Source of the DNA: Arthrobacter sp. QXT-31
GTDB lineage: Bacteria > Actinomycetota > Actinomycetes > Actinomycetales > Micrococcaceae
Assembly (NCBI RefSeq): GCF_001969265.1
Contig: NZ_CP019304.1
Location: 4,526,001 to 4,590,000 of the forward strand
Length of the DNA: 64,000 bases
Direction: 5' to 3'
The translations under genes were made by a program, and so were the position numbers. Every line of letters starts with the position of its first letter. Positions within the stretch are counted from its first letter, which is position 1. The notes under the pieces are model-generated. The model saw only the letters and a program-made list of their open reading frames with translations. It was not told the origin of the DNA and searched no databases. Below, piece after piece: positions 31,438 to 40,006 of the stretch.

Positions 31438-33108
31438 CTAGTGGCTCAGGGTCTTCTGTCCCCCGCCGGCTTCAACTGCTTCATGGTGGCCGTGGCCGGC
31501 TTCCAGCTCGGCAGGTGTTGCGGGAGCAACGCGGTCCTCGAAGAACCAGCGGGACAGCTTCGCGCGGCGGTTTTCCTTGCGGGTGACCACGCCGTGCTCG
31601 TTCGGCTGGGCCGGAATCGGTGCGGGCGACTCGAAGCCAACAAGCTTGTAGCGCTTGTACTCGTCGAGCGGTGCGTGCACCTCGATGAATTCACCGTGCG
31701 GGAGGCGGACGATACGTCCGGTCTCGCGGCCGTGCAGCGCGATTTCACGGTCCTTGCGCTGCAGCGCCAGGGCCACCCGCTTGGTCACGACGAAAGCGAT
31801 AATCGGGCCGAGGAAGAACAGCGCGCGCAGCCAGTAGGTGACGTCGTTCAGCGACACGTGGAAGTGCGTGGCGATGAGGTCGGAGCTTGCAGCTGCCCAC
31901 ATGACGCAGTAGAACGTGAAACCGGCCATGCCGATCGCCGTACGGGTGGGAGCGTTGCGCGGGCGGTCCAGGACGTGGTGCTCGCGGTTGTCCTTGGTGA
32001 TCCAGCGTTCGATCCACGGGTAGGTGAACAGCACGGTGAACACGATGCCTGCGGGCACGAGGGCCGGAAGCAGCACGTTCAGAGTGAGCACCTGGCCGAA
32101 GATCACGTATTCGAAGTGGAAGTCGTTGATCACACCCGGCATCAGGCGCAGGGCGCCGTCAACCCAGCCGATGTACCAGTCAGGCTGGGTGCCTGCGGAC
32201 ACGGGGGAGGGGTCGTACGGACCGTAGTTCCAGATCGGGTTGATGGTGAAGAACGCCGCCATGAGGGCGATGACACCGAACACGATGAAGAAGAACCCGC
32301 CGGCCTTCGCAGCGTAAACCGGGCCCAGGGGGTAGCCGACGACGTTGTGGTCGTTGCGGCCCGGGCCGGGGTACTGGGTGTGCTTGTGCACGACAACCAT
32401 GAAGAGGTGGATGACGATCATCAGCAGGATCAGGGCCGGCACCAGCAGGATGTGCAGCGTGTACAGACGGCCGATGATGACCGTGCCCGGGAACTCGCCG
32501 CCAAAGAGGAAGAACGAGATGTAGGTGCCGATCACGGGGATCGACTTGATCACGCCGTCGATGATGCGCAGGCCGTTGCCGGACAGCAGGTCATCGGGGA
32601 GGGAGTAGCCGGTGAAGCCGGCCGCCATGGCCAGGATCAGCAGGACGCCGCCCACCACCCAGTTCATCTCACGGGGCTTGCGGAATGCGCCGGTGAAGAA
32701 CACGCGGAGCATGTGGACCGCGACAGAGGCCACGAACAGCAGGGCTGCCCAGTGGTGGACCTGGCGCATGAACAGGCCGCCACGGACGTCGAAGGAGATG
32801 TCCAGCGACGAGCTGTAGGCCACGGACATTTCAACGTTCTTCAGCGGCGTGTACGAGCCGTTGTAGTGCGTCTCCGCCATGGACGGGTCGAAGAAGAATG
32901 TCAGGAACGTACCGGACATCAGCAGGACGACGAAGGAGTACAGCGCCACCTCGCCGAACATGAAGGACCAGTGGTCCGGAAAGACCTTGCGGCCGAATTC
33001 GCGGAGGATTCCCGATCCGCCGACGCGCTCGTCGACGAAATCAGTGAAGCGTCCGACTTTGGTGTTGGCTACGTACGCGGGGGCTTCAGCTGTTGATGCT
33101 GCGCTCAT
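31438..33108 (-). CDS. qcrB: Cytochrome bc1 complex cytochrome b subunit
   Basis: 556 residues, eight-helix core with heme b ligands (LRQVHHWAALLFVASVAVHMLRVF and the HILLVPALILLMIVIHLFMVVVHKH helix), PDDLLSGNGLR, and PIWNYGPYDPSPVSAGTQPDWYIGW (the PEWY-equivalent PDWY at the quinol site). It has the actinobacterial C-terminal extension of about 120 residues. ATG at 33108 lies ten bases from GGGAGC; starts at 33114 and 33117 are possible. Its start overlaps the end of qcrA. Confidence 0.95.
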   Translation of the reverse strand: MSAASTAEAPAYVANTKVGRFTDFVDERVGGSGILREFGRKVFPDHWSFMFGEVALYSFVVLLMSGTFLTFFFDPSMAETHYNGSYTPLKNVEMSVAYSSSLDISFDVRGGLFMRQVHHWAALLFVASVAVHMLRVFFTGAFRKPREMNWVVGGVLLILAMAAGFTGYSLPDDLLSGNGLRIIDGVIKSIPVIGTYISFFLFGGEFPGTVIIGRLYTLHILLVPALILLMIVIHLFMVVVHKHTQYPGPGRNDHNVVGYPLGPVYAAKAGGFFFIVFGVIALMAAFFTINPIWNYGPYDPSPVSAGTQPDWYIGWVDGALRLMPGVINDFHFEYVIFGQVLTLNVLLPALVPAGIVFTVLFTYPWIERWITKDNREHHVLDRPRNAPTRTAIGMAGFTFYCVMWAAASSDLIATHFHVSLNDVTYWLRALFFLGPIIAFVVTKRVALALQRKDREIALHGRETGRIVRLPHGEFIEVHAPLDEYKRYKLVGFESPAPIPAQPNEHGVVTRKENRRAKLSRWFFEDRVAPATPAELEAGHGHHEAVEAGGGQKTLSH

Positions 33109-34156
33109 GCTCATCACGCTCCCAGTAACTTGGTCCTACAGGTTCTTTGAAGTCGCTGGTCGCGACCAGGTAGCCCTCGTCGTCAACTGCGATGGGCAGC
33201 TGCGGGAGCGGGCGGCTGGCCGGGCCGAAGATAACCTTGCATTCCTGGGTGAGGTCGAAGGTTGACTGGTGGCACGGGCACAGCAGGTGGTGCGTCTGCT
33301 GCTCGTAGAGAGCAACAGGGCAACCGACGTGGGTGCAGATCTTGGAGTAAGCAACGATGCCGTTGTAGCCCCAGCTCTCGCGGCCCTCGGAGGGGTTGAG
33401 CGAAGCCGGATCGAGGCGCATCAGCAGAACGACGGCCTTGGCCTTCTCGTTCAGCTTGCCTTCGTGCAGTTCGTTGAGGCCTTCCGGGATGACGTGGAAG
33501 GCGGAACCGATGGTGACATCCGAGGCCTTGATGGGGGTTCCATCGGGGTCGCGGGTGAGGCGCTTGAGCTTGCCGTCCTGCGGGGCCCACATGGTGTGCG
33601 CCAGCTTGTCGTCCGGGCGCGGTCCCAGGTCACCGAAAACGGCGAGGGCCGGCAGCGGTGCAAGGGCAACTGCGCCAAGGAGGGTGTTGCGGATGAGGGG
33701 ACGGCGCTTGATGCCCGTTTCCTCCACGATGTCATCCACGATCCGGACGGCCGCCTGGCGGTCGTCCTCGGTGCGGATTGCGTGGCGCTCCTCGGAGACC
33801 TCGTGGTCCGGCATGAGGGCCTTGGCCCAGTGCACGATGCCGGTGCCAATGCCGAGCATGGCAAATGCCGTTCCGATTCCCAGCAGTGCGTTCTGCAGCC
33901 GGATGGTGGCAATGCTGGAGTCATCTCCCAGGTCGATGGCGAAGTACGCCACCAGGAAGATCGCAGTGCCAATGACTGAGGTTGCGAACAGAGCGGCAAC
34001 CTGCCGTTCTGCGCGCTTGGCGGCTTTCGGGTCCGTGTCAGCCAGGCGCAACCGGTGCGGGGGAATTCCAGGATCCTGGAATTTCTCCACCTCATGCTGA
34101 CCAGCCGTAGCTACGGTGCCCGAGTGGTTCGGACTGCCGTCACTATGGTTGCCCAT
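33086..34156 (-). CDS. qcrA: Cytochrome bc1 complex Rieske iron-sulfur subunit
   Basis: 356 residues. Three hydrophobic helices (about 55-75, 90-110 and near 165-185) anchor the actinobacterial form. The Rieske [2Fe-2S] site is CTHVGCPVALYEQQTHHLLCPCHQSTFD (two Cys, two His plus the disulfide Cys). ATG at 34156 follows GATGAGG by six bases. An 89-base gap with a small hairpin separates it from qcrC. Third gene in the order ctaE-qcrC-qcrA-qcrB. Confidence 0.95.
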   Translation of the reverse strand: MGNHSDGSPNHSGTVATAGQHEVEKFQDPGIPPHRLRLADTDPKAAKRAERQVAALFATSVIGTAIFLVAYFAIDLGDDSSIATIRLQNALLGIGTAFAMLGIGTGIVHWAKALMPDHEVSEERHAIRTEDDRQAAVRIVDDIVEETGIKRRPLIRNTLLGAVALAPLPALAVFGDLGPRPDDKLAHTMWAPQDGKLKRLTRDPDGTPIKASDVTIGSAFHVIPEGLNELHEGKLNEKAKAVVLLMRLDPASLNPSEGRESWGYNGIVAYSKICTHVGCPVALYEQQTHHLLCPCHQSTFDLTQECKVIFGPASRPLPQLPIAVDDEGYLVATSDFKEPVGPSYWERDEHERSINS

Positions 34157-34213
34157 GATTCGCCTCATCCTTCTCTCGTCTCGGCCTTTGCCGAGTTAAT
34201 GTTCAGTTCCAAA

Positions 34214-34233
34214 CCTGCTGAGCAATCAGCAGG
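34214..34233. other. Small hairpin between qcrC and qcrA
   Basis: CCTGCTGA / TCAGCAGG, eight-base perfect stem, four-base loop, inside the 101-base spacer upstream of qcrA. No T-run, so an mRNA processing or stabilising element is more likely than a terminator. Confidence 0.4.
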
Positions 34234-34257
34234 ACATATATTTCGTGCCGGGTTTGG

Positions 34258-35046
34258 CTAGGACGTGCGGGACGTCAGCCAGATGGTGAAGGCGATGATG
34301 ACGCCGAGGCCGGCAATCCACACGAACAGACCTTCGGAAACCGGGCCCAGTGCACCCAGGTCTGCGCCGCCCGGGGAGCCGTTGGTCTCGATCTGCTTCA
34401 GGAAGGTGATGATGTCGCGCTTGCCTTCAGGCGTGATGTTCGAGTCGCTGAACACCGGCATGTTTTGCGGACCGGTGGCCATGGCCTCGTAGATGTGCTT
34501 GCCACTGACATCGGCCAGTGCCGGAGCGAACTTGCCGCGGGTCAGCGCACCGCCGGCTGCGGCTGCGTTGTGGCACATGGCGCAGTTCACGCGGAACAGC
34601 TCGCCGCCTTCGGCGGCATTGCCCTTCTCGTCCAGGTACTCCTCGGCGGGAATGGCCGGTCCGGCGCCCAGCGACGCCACGTAGGCGGACAGCTGGTGGG
34701 TCTGGGTCTCGTTGAACTGGGCAGGCTTCTTGTAGGCCTGGGGACCGTTCATCTGCATGGGCATGCGGCCGGTGCCGACCTGGAAGTCAACAGCGGCGGC
34801 GCCGACACCAACCAGGGAGGGACCGTCCTGCGTGCCGCCGGCACCCATGCCGTGGCAGGTGGCGCAGTTGGCTTCGAAGAGCTTCTCGCCTTCCTGGGTA
34901 TCGCTGGCGGTGAACTCTGCAGTGCTGGCTTTGGCCTCGTTGACGTTGGTGGCAACGGCGTACAGCCCACCAGTGAGGAGGAGGCCCATCAACAGCAGGG
35001 CTATTGCTGCCAGTGGGTGACGTCGCTTCTGCGAGAGTGCCTTCAC
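34258..35046 (-). CDS. qcrC: Cytochrome bc1 complex diheme cytochrome c subunit
   Basis: 262 residues. N-terminal membrane helix (about 12-33), two c-type heme sites CATCHG and CAMCHN in tandem cytochrome c domains, and a C-terminal anchor helix (about 235-255). In actinobacteria this subunit passes electrons directly to CtaC in the supercomplex, replacing soluble cytochrome c. GTG start at 35046. Confidence 0.96.
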   Translation of the reverse strand: MKALSQKRRHPLAAIALLLMGLLLTGGLYAVATNVNEAKASTAEFTASDTQEGEKLFEANCATCHGMGAGGTQDGPSLVGVGAAAVDFQVGTGRMPMQMNGPQAYKKPAQFNETQTHQLSAYVASLGAGPAIPAEEYLDEKGNAAEGGELFRVNCAMCHNAAAAGGALTRGKFAPALADVSGKHIYEAMATGPQNMPVFSDSNITPEGKRDIITFLKQIETNGSPGGADLGALGPVSEGLFVWIAGLGVIIAFTIWLTSRTS

Positions 35047-35132
35047 GTGGTGGTTCCTTTATTCGATCGTGCGTCGGCTCCGGGAGCCGCTTCTAAAATT
35101 CGGTCTCTTGGGTAAGAGGGGGAGGTGCTGGG

Positions 35133-35771
35133 CTACTGGAGGACGTAGATGACCAGGAAGAGGCCAATCCACACGACGTCCACGAAGTGCCAGTAGTAAG
35201 AGGTGACGATTGCCGACGTCGCCTCAAAGTGGCCGAACTTCTTTGCAGCGAAGGAGCGGCCCATGATGAGCAGGAAGGCAACCAGGCCGCCGATGACGTG
35301 CAGGCCGTGGAAGCCGGTGGTCATGTAGAAGGCGGAGCCGTAGGCGTTGGAGGAGAGCGACACGTGCTCGGACACCAGCATGGCGTATTCCATGGTCTGG
35401 CCGGCAACAAAGAATGCACCCATGAGGAACGTGAGGGTGAACCACTCGTTCATGCCCCACCGGGTGAACTGCAGTGCACCGCCGCTGCGGCGCGGCTGGA
35501 GCCTCTCGGCGGCGAAGACGCCCATCTGGCAGGTGAAGGAACTTGCCACGAGGACGATCGTGTTAACAAGCGCAAAGGGGAAGTTGAGCTTGGCCGTCTC
35601 TTCCGCCCACATCTGGCCGGAAGTGGACCGGAGTGTGAAGTACATGGCGAAGAGGCCGGCGAAGAACATCAACTCGCTGGAGAGCCAGACGACGGTCCCG
35701 ACGGAGACCATATTCGGGCGGTTCAGCGTGGGGTGCGCAGGGGTACTGGGGGCATGGGTCGCAGATGTCAC
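35133..35771 (-). CDS. ctaE: Cytochrome c oxidase subunit III
   Basis: 212 residues with five or more helices: [91 protein letters not shown], and a final [21 protein letters not shown] (WHFVDVVW is a family signature). I place the start at the GTG 35769-35771 ([12 protein letters not shown]) because homologues begin near there and a -10 element ends six bases upstream. It heads the ctaE-qcrCAB operon. Confidence 0.94.
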   Translation of the reverse strand: MTSATHAPSTPAHPTLNRPNMVSVGTVVWLSSELMFFAGLFAMYFTLRSTSGQMWAEETAKLNFPFALVNTIVLVASSFTCQMGVFAAERLQPRRSGGALQFTRWGMNEWFTLTFLMGAFFVAGQTMEYAMLVSEHVSLSSNAYGSAFYMTTGFHGLHVIGGLVAFLLIMGRSFAAKKFGHFEATSAIVTSYYWHFVDVVWIGLFLVIYVLQ

Positions 35772-35777
35772 ATAGAC

Positions 35778-35807
35778 ATTATGTCTGCAAAACTCCGCCA
35801 TGCCCAA
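35778..35807 (-). promoter_or_regulatory. Candidate ctaE promoter (leaderless start)
   Basis: On the reverse strand, -35 TTGGGC (35802-35807), 18-base spacer, -10 CATAAT (35778-35783), then six bases to the GTG start. The -10 overlaps a palindrome AGACAT-T-ATGTCT at 35774-35786 that could be an operator. No Shine-Dalgarno precedes the GTG. Confidence 0.5.
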
Positions 35808-35882
35808 CGCAAACCGCCTTTTGCGGAGACTTTTTCTACAAAGACGCGAAATCGTGCTGAAAAGTTCCTGCCGGGGTTCACA

Positions 35883-35913
35883 TTGGTCTTTGCAAGCGGC
35901 ACCTCGATAGCAT
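35883..35913 (+). promoter_or_regulatory. Candidate trpD promoter (leaderless start)
   Basis: -35 TTGGTC (35883-35888), 19-base spacer, -10 TAGCAT (35908-35913), then six bases to the GTG at 35920. The AGGAG just before and overlapping the GTG is too close to serve this start, so a leaderless transcript is the simpler reading. Confidence 0.45.
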
Positions 35914-35919
35914 CAGGAG

Positions 35920-36978
35920 GTGACTTCACAGGTATCGGCACCGGCGGCAGGCAACACCTGGCCGCGCCTCATCTCGGCACTGTTGAACGGCGAACACCTG
36001 AGCGCGGACAGTACGGCGTGGGCCATGGACAACATCATGTCGGGGGCCGCAACGCCTGTGCAGATTGCCGGTTTCCTGGTGGCGCTGCGGGCCAAGGGCG
36101 AGACCGTGGAGGAGATCGCCGGCCTGGTCGATGCCATGGTGTCCCATGCCAATCCCATCTCCATCTCCGGTGAAAAACTCGACATCGTGGGCACCGGTGG
36201 TGACCAACTTAACACCGTCAACATCTCCACCATGGCTGCCCTTGTCTGTGCCGGAGCGGGCGCCAAGGTGGTTAAGCACGGCAACCGCGCGGCGTCGTCG
36301 TCGTCCGGTTCCGCAGACGTTTTGGAGGCGTTGGGGGTGCGCCTTGACCTGCCCATAGCCGCCGTCGCCCGCAACGCCGAGGAGGCGGGCATCACGTTCT
36401 GCTTCGCGCAGGTCTTCCACCCGTCGTTCCGCCACACCGCCGTGCCCCGGCGGGAGCTCGCCATCCCCACTGCCTTCAATTTCTTGGGCCCCCTCACGAA
36501 CCCCGCCCGCGTGCAGGCCTCTGCCGTCGGCGTGGCGAACGCCCGCATGGCGCCGCTGGTGGCCGGCGTCCTGGCCCGGCGCGGCAGCCGCGGCCTGGTG
36601 TTCCGGGGGAGCGACGGCCTGGATGAACTCACCACAACCGGCCCGTCCACAGTGTGGGAGATCCGGGGCGGAGAGGTGACCGAACAGACGTTCTCGCCCC
36701 AGGACCTGGGAATCCCCCAGGCGACCGTTGAGCAGCTGCGGGGCGGTGACGCGCAGGCGAATGCGGCCGTCGTCCGCAGTGTCCTGGCCGGTGAAGCAGG
36801 TCCGGTCAGGGACGCGGTCCTGCTGAACGCGGCGGCGGGCCTGGTGGCATATGACCTTCAGGCCGACGGTCCGCTCACCGACCGCATGAAGCTTGCCCTG
36901 GGCCGGGCTGCGGAATCCATTGGGTCAGGCGCGGCCACCGCCGTCCTCGAGAAGTGGGTCAGCCTTTCGCAGGCCTGA
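35920..36978 (+). CDS. trpD: Anthranilate phosphoribosyltransferase
   Basis: 352 residues, second step of tryptophan synthesis (anthranilate plus PRPP). Diagnostic motifs: [21 protein letters not shown] for PRPP binding, [22 protein letters not shown], and [13 protein letters not shown]. Stands alone rather than in a trp operon, which is common in Micrococcaceae. Start GTG 35920. Confidence 0.95.
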   Translation: MTSQVSAPAAGNTWPRLISALLNGEHLSADSTAWAMDNIMSGAATPVQIAGFLVALRAKGETVEEIAGLVDAMVSHANPISISGEKLDIVGTGGDQLNTVNISTMAALVCAGAGAKVVKHGNRAASSSSGSADVLEALGVRLDLPIAAVARNAEEAGITFCFAQVFHPSFRHTAVPRRELAIPTAFNFLGPLTNPARVQASAVGVANARMAPLVAGVLARRGSRGLVFRGSDGLDELTTTGPSTVWEIRGGEVTEQTFSPQDLGIPQATVEQLRGGDAQANAAVVRSVLAGEAGPVRDAVLLNAAAGLVAYDLQADGPLTDRMKLALGRAAESIGSGAATAVLEKWVSLSQA

Positions 36979-37000
36979 GACGGAACTGCTTTCAGGGCAG

Positions 37001-37048
37001 TACGGCGGAGGGGCCATGCACCTGCAGGTGCATGGCCCCTCCGCTGTA
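37001..37048. terminator. Loop-less perfect palindrome between convergent trpD and Lrp-like gene
   Basis: 37005-37044 is a perfect 40-base palindrome (GCGGAGGGGCCATGCACCTG followed by its complement), extended by outer pairs at 37001-37003 with 37046-37048. As RNA it folds into a strong hairpin on either strand. It lies 22 bases after trpD and 15 before the convergent stop. Confidence 0.8.
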
Positions 37049-37063
37049 AGTCCGGCAGCTTTG

Positions 37064-37345
37064 CTATTCTTCGAACCCCAGCGCGAAGGCGGCATCGAGG
37101 TCGTGCTGTGAGTATGCCCGGAACGCGATGTGCGTGGTGGTGTGCACCACCGCGGGCACCTTGGAGAGCTTGTCCGCGATGACGTCGGCAAGATCCTCGT
37201 GCTGGGCCACCCGCGCCACGGCGATCAGGTCCCATTCGCCTGTCACGGAGTAAACCTCGCTGATGCCCTCAATGGCGGAAATCTCCTCGGCCGTTTCGGG
37301 GATGCGTGAGGCGTCTGTCTTGATCAGGACGAATGCGGTGATCAC
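37064..37345 (-). CDS. Lrp/AsnC ligand-binding (RAM) domain protein without DNA-binding domain
   Basis: 93 residues that begin directly with the RAM fold (ITAFVLIKTDASRIPETAEEISAIEGISEVYSVTGEWDLIAVARV ... VHTTTHIAFRAYSQHDLDAAFALGFEE). There is no helix-turn-helix. Such stand-alone RAM proteins bind amino acids and may mix with full-length Lrp proteins. GTG 37345 follows GGAAGGG. Common in Arthrobacter next to trpD. Confidence 0.88.
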   Translation of the reverse strand: MITAFVLIKTDASRIPETAEEISAIEGISEVYSVTGEWDLIAVARVAQHEDLADVIADKLSKVPAVVHTTTHIAFRAYSQHDLDAAFALGFEE

Positions 37346-37450
37346 TGTGAACCCTTCCGGATCTGTTGAGCTGTGCTGCCAGCCTAGTACAGGGCGGGTG
37401 GCCGCCGGGAACTCCTGTGCCCTGTGACGCGCCGCACCGGGAGCCGGTCC

Positions 37451-37861
37451 TCAGGCGCGGCGGCGTGCCCGGAGCCGGAGGGCCATGGCGACAACGAGGC
37501 GGTAGCCGAGGAGGAGTACGGCCAGGCTCAGCAGGGCAACGATCACAAAGGGCAGGACCACTGTCTGCCCCGTGAGCGCCCGCAGCGCCATTCCGATGGC
37601 CACGGCGCCGAGCCATACCGCCACCCCGGCCGGCCACAGCGCCAGGGGCCGCCGCCAGAGCCGCAGGAGCAGCCAGGCGACGGCCGCTCCGGCCAGGAAC
37701 GGCCAGGCGGTACTGAGGATTCCGGCCACGGACTCACCCCGTGCGTGGGCATCGCGGCCGATGGCGGCAAAGATCAGAATGAGGATGACGTCGGCAGCTG
37801 CGGCCGCTGCCGTGAGGGCCGGAACTGCCCGTGTTCCGGGACGGTCTGATGGAGAAGGCAT
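37451..37861 (-). CDS. DUF3054 family membrane protein
   Basis: 136 residues with four hydrophobic helices (about 15-38, 50-68, 75-95, 98-125). The AADVILILIFAAIGRDAHARGES start and WPFLAGAAVAWLLLRLWRRPLALWPAGVAVWLGAVAIGMALRALTGQ body match the DUF3054 pattern. Function unknown. ATG at 37861; upstream extension lacks a ribosome site. Confidence 0.82.
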   Translation of the reverse strand: MPSPSDRPGTRAVPALTAAAAAADVILILIFAAIGRDAHARGESVAGILSTAWPFLAGAAVAWLLLRLWRRPLALWPAGVAVWLGAVAIGMALRALTGQTVVLPFVIVALLSLAVLLLGYRLVVAMALRLRARRRA

Positions 37862-37960
37862 GGTTCCGAGCCTAGCCGTTATGGGCAGGTATTGCCCTGC
37901 CGCGCATATGCCGTGACCATGGCAGGCAGGAACCGAACAAGACCGCTTTAAGGAGCCCGC

Positions 37961-38344
37961 ATGAAGGTCATCCAGATTGCGCAGCATGCCGAGGACCTTG
38001 ACCGCGCGGCCAGGTTCTACACTGCCCTTCTGGGCACCGCGCCGGCGGCGGTCTTCGATCCTCCGGGACTGCTGTTCTTTGATCTCGACGGCGTCCGGCT
38101 CCTCTTGGAGCGCGGCGCACCGTCATCGGTGATTTACCTGAACGTCCCGGATGTGCGATCGCAGGTGGCGGAGCTGGAGGTCAGGGGAGTGGAGGTGGTG
38201 GGCGCCCCGCATGTGATCTTCCACCACGATGATGCACGGCTGGGCCCGGCGGGCACGGACGAATGGATGGCGTTCATCAGGGACAGCGAAGGCAACACGG
38301 TGGGGCTCGTGAGCCATGCAGCGCCTGCGGCGTCCGATGCTTAG
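37961..38344 (+). CDS. VOC family protein (glyoxalase-like)
   Basis: 127 residues in two beta-alpha-beta-beta-beta halves: IQIAQHAEDLDRAARFYTALLGT, LLFFDLDGVRLLLE, then VSYLNVPDVRSQVAELEVRG-like and FIRDSEGNTVGLVSH. Metal ligands His 8 and a C-terminal Glu are plausible (EGNTVGL). Enzyme or antibiotic-binding role cannot be told from sequence. AAGGAG lies six bases before the ATG. Confidence 0.85.
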   Translation: MKVIQIAQHAEDLDRAARFYTALLGTAPAAVFDPPGLLFFDLDGVRLLLERGAPSSVIYLNVPDVRSQVAELEVRGVEVVGAPHVIFHHDDARLGPAGTDEWMAFIRDSEGNTVGLVSHAAPAASDA

Positions 38345-38455
38345 GCCCGGCTGGTAGCCATTGTCCTCGGCAACCCGCGCGGCTAGTCTCAGGGCGGAAG
38401 ATGCAGGAGACGTCCCTCGCCGGGGGCGTCCGGGCTCATGGAGGAGGAAAGCGGC

Positions 38456-38929
38456 ATGCAGAAGATCACACCGTGCCTGTGGTTCGACAAGGAGGCGGAG
38501 GAAGCGGCCGAGTACTACGTGTCCGTCTTCGACAATGCCTCGATCGTGAGCGTGTCCCGCTTCGGCGAGGGCGGTCCCGGGCCGGCCGGCCAGGCCGTCG
38601 CCGTCGAATTTGAGATCGAGGGCCAGGCTTTCCAGGCTCTGAACGGAGGCCCGGCCTTCTCCTTCAACGAGGCCGTGTCCTTCGTGGTCGATTGCGCCTC
38701 GCAGGAAGAGGTCGACCGGTACTGGAACTCCCTGACGGACGGGGGGAGTGAGAGCCAGTGCGGCTGGCTCAAGGACCGGTACGGAGTTTCGTGGCAGATA
38801 GTGCCCAAGGTCCTTGGCCAGCTCATCAACGGGCCGGACGCCGCCGGCGCCCAGCGCGCCGTCCAGGCGATGCTCGGGATGCAGAAGCTGGACATTGCTG
38901 GACTCCAGCGGGCTTACGACGGCGGTTAG
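38456..38929 (+). CDS. PhnB-type VOC family protein
   Basis: 157 residues. ITPCLWFDKEAEEAAEYYVSVF, FEIEGQAFQALNGGPAFSFNEAVSF, and CGWLKDRYGVSWQIVPKVL are diagnostic of the PhnB / 3-demethylubiquinone-9 3-methyltransferase-like VOC group, which are not proven methyltransferases. ATG 38456 has GGAGGAGGAAA directly upstream; a start at 38438 would place that site inside the gene. Confidence 0.9.
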   Translation: MQKITPCLWFDKEAEEAAEYYVSVFDNASIVSVSRFGEGGPGPAGQAVAVEFEIEGQAFQALNGGPAFSFNEAVSFVVDCASQEEVDRYWNSLTDGGSESQCGWLKDRYGVSWQIVPKVLGQLINGPDAAGAQRAVQAMLGMQKLDIAGLQRAYDGG

Positions 38930-39012
38930 TACCCCGGGCGGCCGGCCCACCCGTTGACCGCAACGGCCTGTCGTACTGTCTGCCCGCGCCCGGCGTGGGG
39001 CAGACTGGTGCC

Positions 39013-39675
39013 ATGAGTGATGCTTCCGAGGCGGTTACGACCCAGAGTTCAACGGTTGAGGACTGGACGCAGGCTTTGGCGCAGTCCGTTGGTTCCCCGG
39101 GAGGCGGCGCCGGGGCGGGTGTGATGCTTGCCATCGCTGCATCACTGGCCTCCATGGTGGCCGGTTACACGGAGGCTGACGGGCGCCAGCAGCAAGAACT
39201 GGCCGATGTCCACGCCCGGGTGCGTTCACTGCGGGAGACTGCCCTGCGGCTGGCCGATGAGGACGCTTCAGCTTCCCGGGAATTCGGCGCGGCGTTCCGG
39301 CTGGATCGGGGCCCCGCGCGTGAGGAAGCCATACGCCGGGCATCCGTGAACGCCGCCAAGGCATCTGCCGTCCTCGGCGAGCGAGCCATCGACGCCATTG
39401 CGGACCTGGAGTGGCTGGCTGCCAACGGCAACCGGGCGCTTGTCGCCGACGTCGTGGTTGCGCTTGGCGCCCTCAGGGCAGCGGTGACCGGGGCACGGAC
39501 CAACGTCAGTTTCGATCTCGCCGCCCTCACGTCCGCAGGACGCACCCTTGAACAGATCCGGGAAGAGCAGCCGGCCCTCTGGTCGACGGTTGAGAGTCTT
39601 GACGACGCCGTCGACCGGATCGACCGCCTGACTGACGAAGTGCATCAGCGTTCGGCCCCAACCGGTGCCGGCTGA
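39013..39675 (+). CDS. Cyclodeaminase/cyclohydrolase family protein
   Basis: 220 residues, all-helical FTCD_C-like fold: LAQSVGSPGGGAGAGVMLAIAASLASMVAGYT, ADEDASASREFGAAFRL, and a helical C-terminus. Relatives are formimidotetrahydrofolate cyclodeaminases or methenyl-THF cyclohydrolases. It is convergent with, and directly abuts, the next gene. Confidence 0.87.
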   Translation: MSDASEAVTTQSSTVEDWTQALAQSVGSPGGGAGAGVMLAIAASLASMVAGYTEADGRQQQELADVHARVRSLRETALRLADEDASASREFGAAFRLDRGPAREEAIRRASVNAAKASAVLGERAIDAIADLEWLAANGNRALVADVVVALGALRAAVTGARTNVSFDLAALTSAGRTLEQIREEQPALWSTVESLDDAVDRIDRLTDEVHQRSAPTGAG

Positions 39676-39987
39676 CTACTGGGCAAGCTCGTCGGATTCC
39701 GGCAAAAGGAATACGCTCTGGCCCAGTGCGGAGCCGTACAGCCTCCGCGGTTCGCAGCCCGACGCCGCGATCCAGACCAGCGTCCCGGAGGGCGTGGCTG
39801 TTTCCACGTAACCAACGCGGATCACAGTTCCGGCTTCCTCCACACGGACCTTCTTTCCCAGCAGGTCGGGCGAATCGTGAGTAGTGCTTGCAGTAAAAGT
39901 CCCCGGCGTCACTGTCGGTGGCTCCCTTGGTCTGAACGGCATTGCCCCGGCATCTTGCGCGGCCGGGGTGAAATAAATGAATGCCAT
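39676..39987 (-). CDS. Hypothetical protein, small beta-rich
   Basis: 103 residues. The N-terminal 35 are Pro/Thr-rich; the rest alternates hydrophobic strands (KVRVEEAGTVIRVGYVETATPSGTLVWIAASG) ending with GQSVFLLPESDELAQ. No family recognised. ATG at 39987 has GGAGGG nine bases upstream, better than ATG 39942. Its stop abuts the stop of the cyclodeaminase-like gene. Probably cytosolic. Confidence 0.6.
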   Translation of the reverse strand: MAFIYFTPAAQDAGAMPFRPREPPTVTPGTFTASTTHDSPDLLGKKVRVEEAGTVIRVGYVETATPSGTLVWIAASGCEPRRLYGSALGQSVFLLPESDELAQ

Positions 39988-40006
39988 TCATTTTAGCCCT
40001 CCGCTA

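Noticed and set aside
31063..33096. 677-residue forward frame across qcrB
   Set aside because: Shadow of qcrB on the opposite strand, no recognisable fold.
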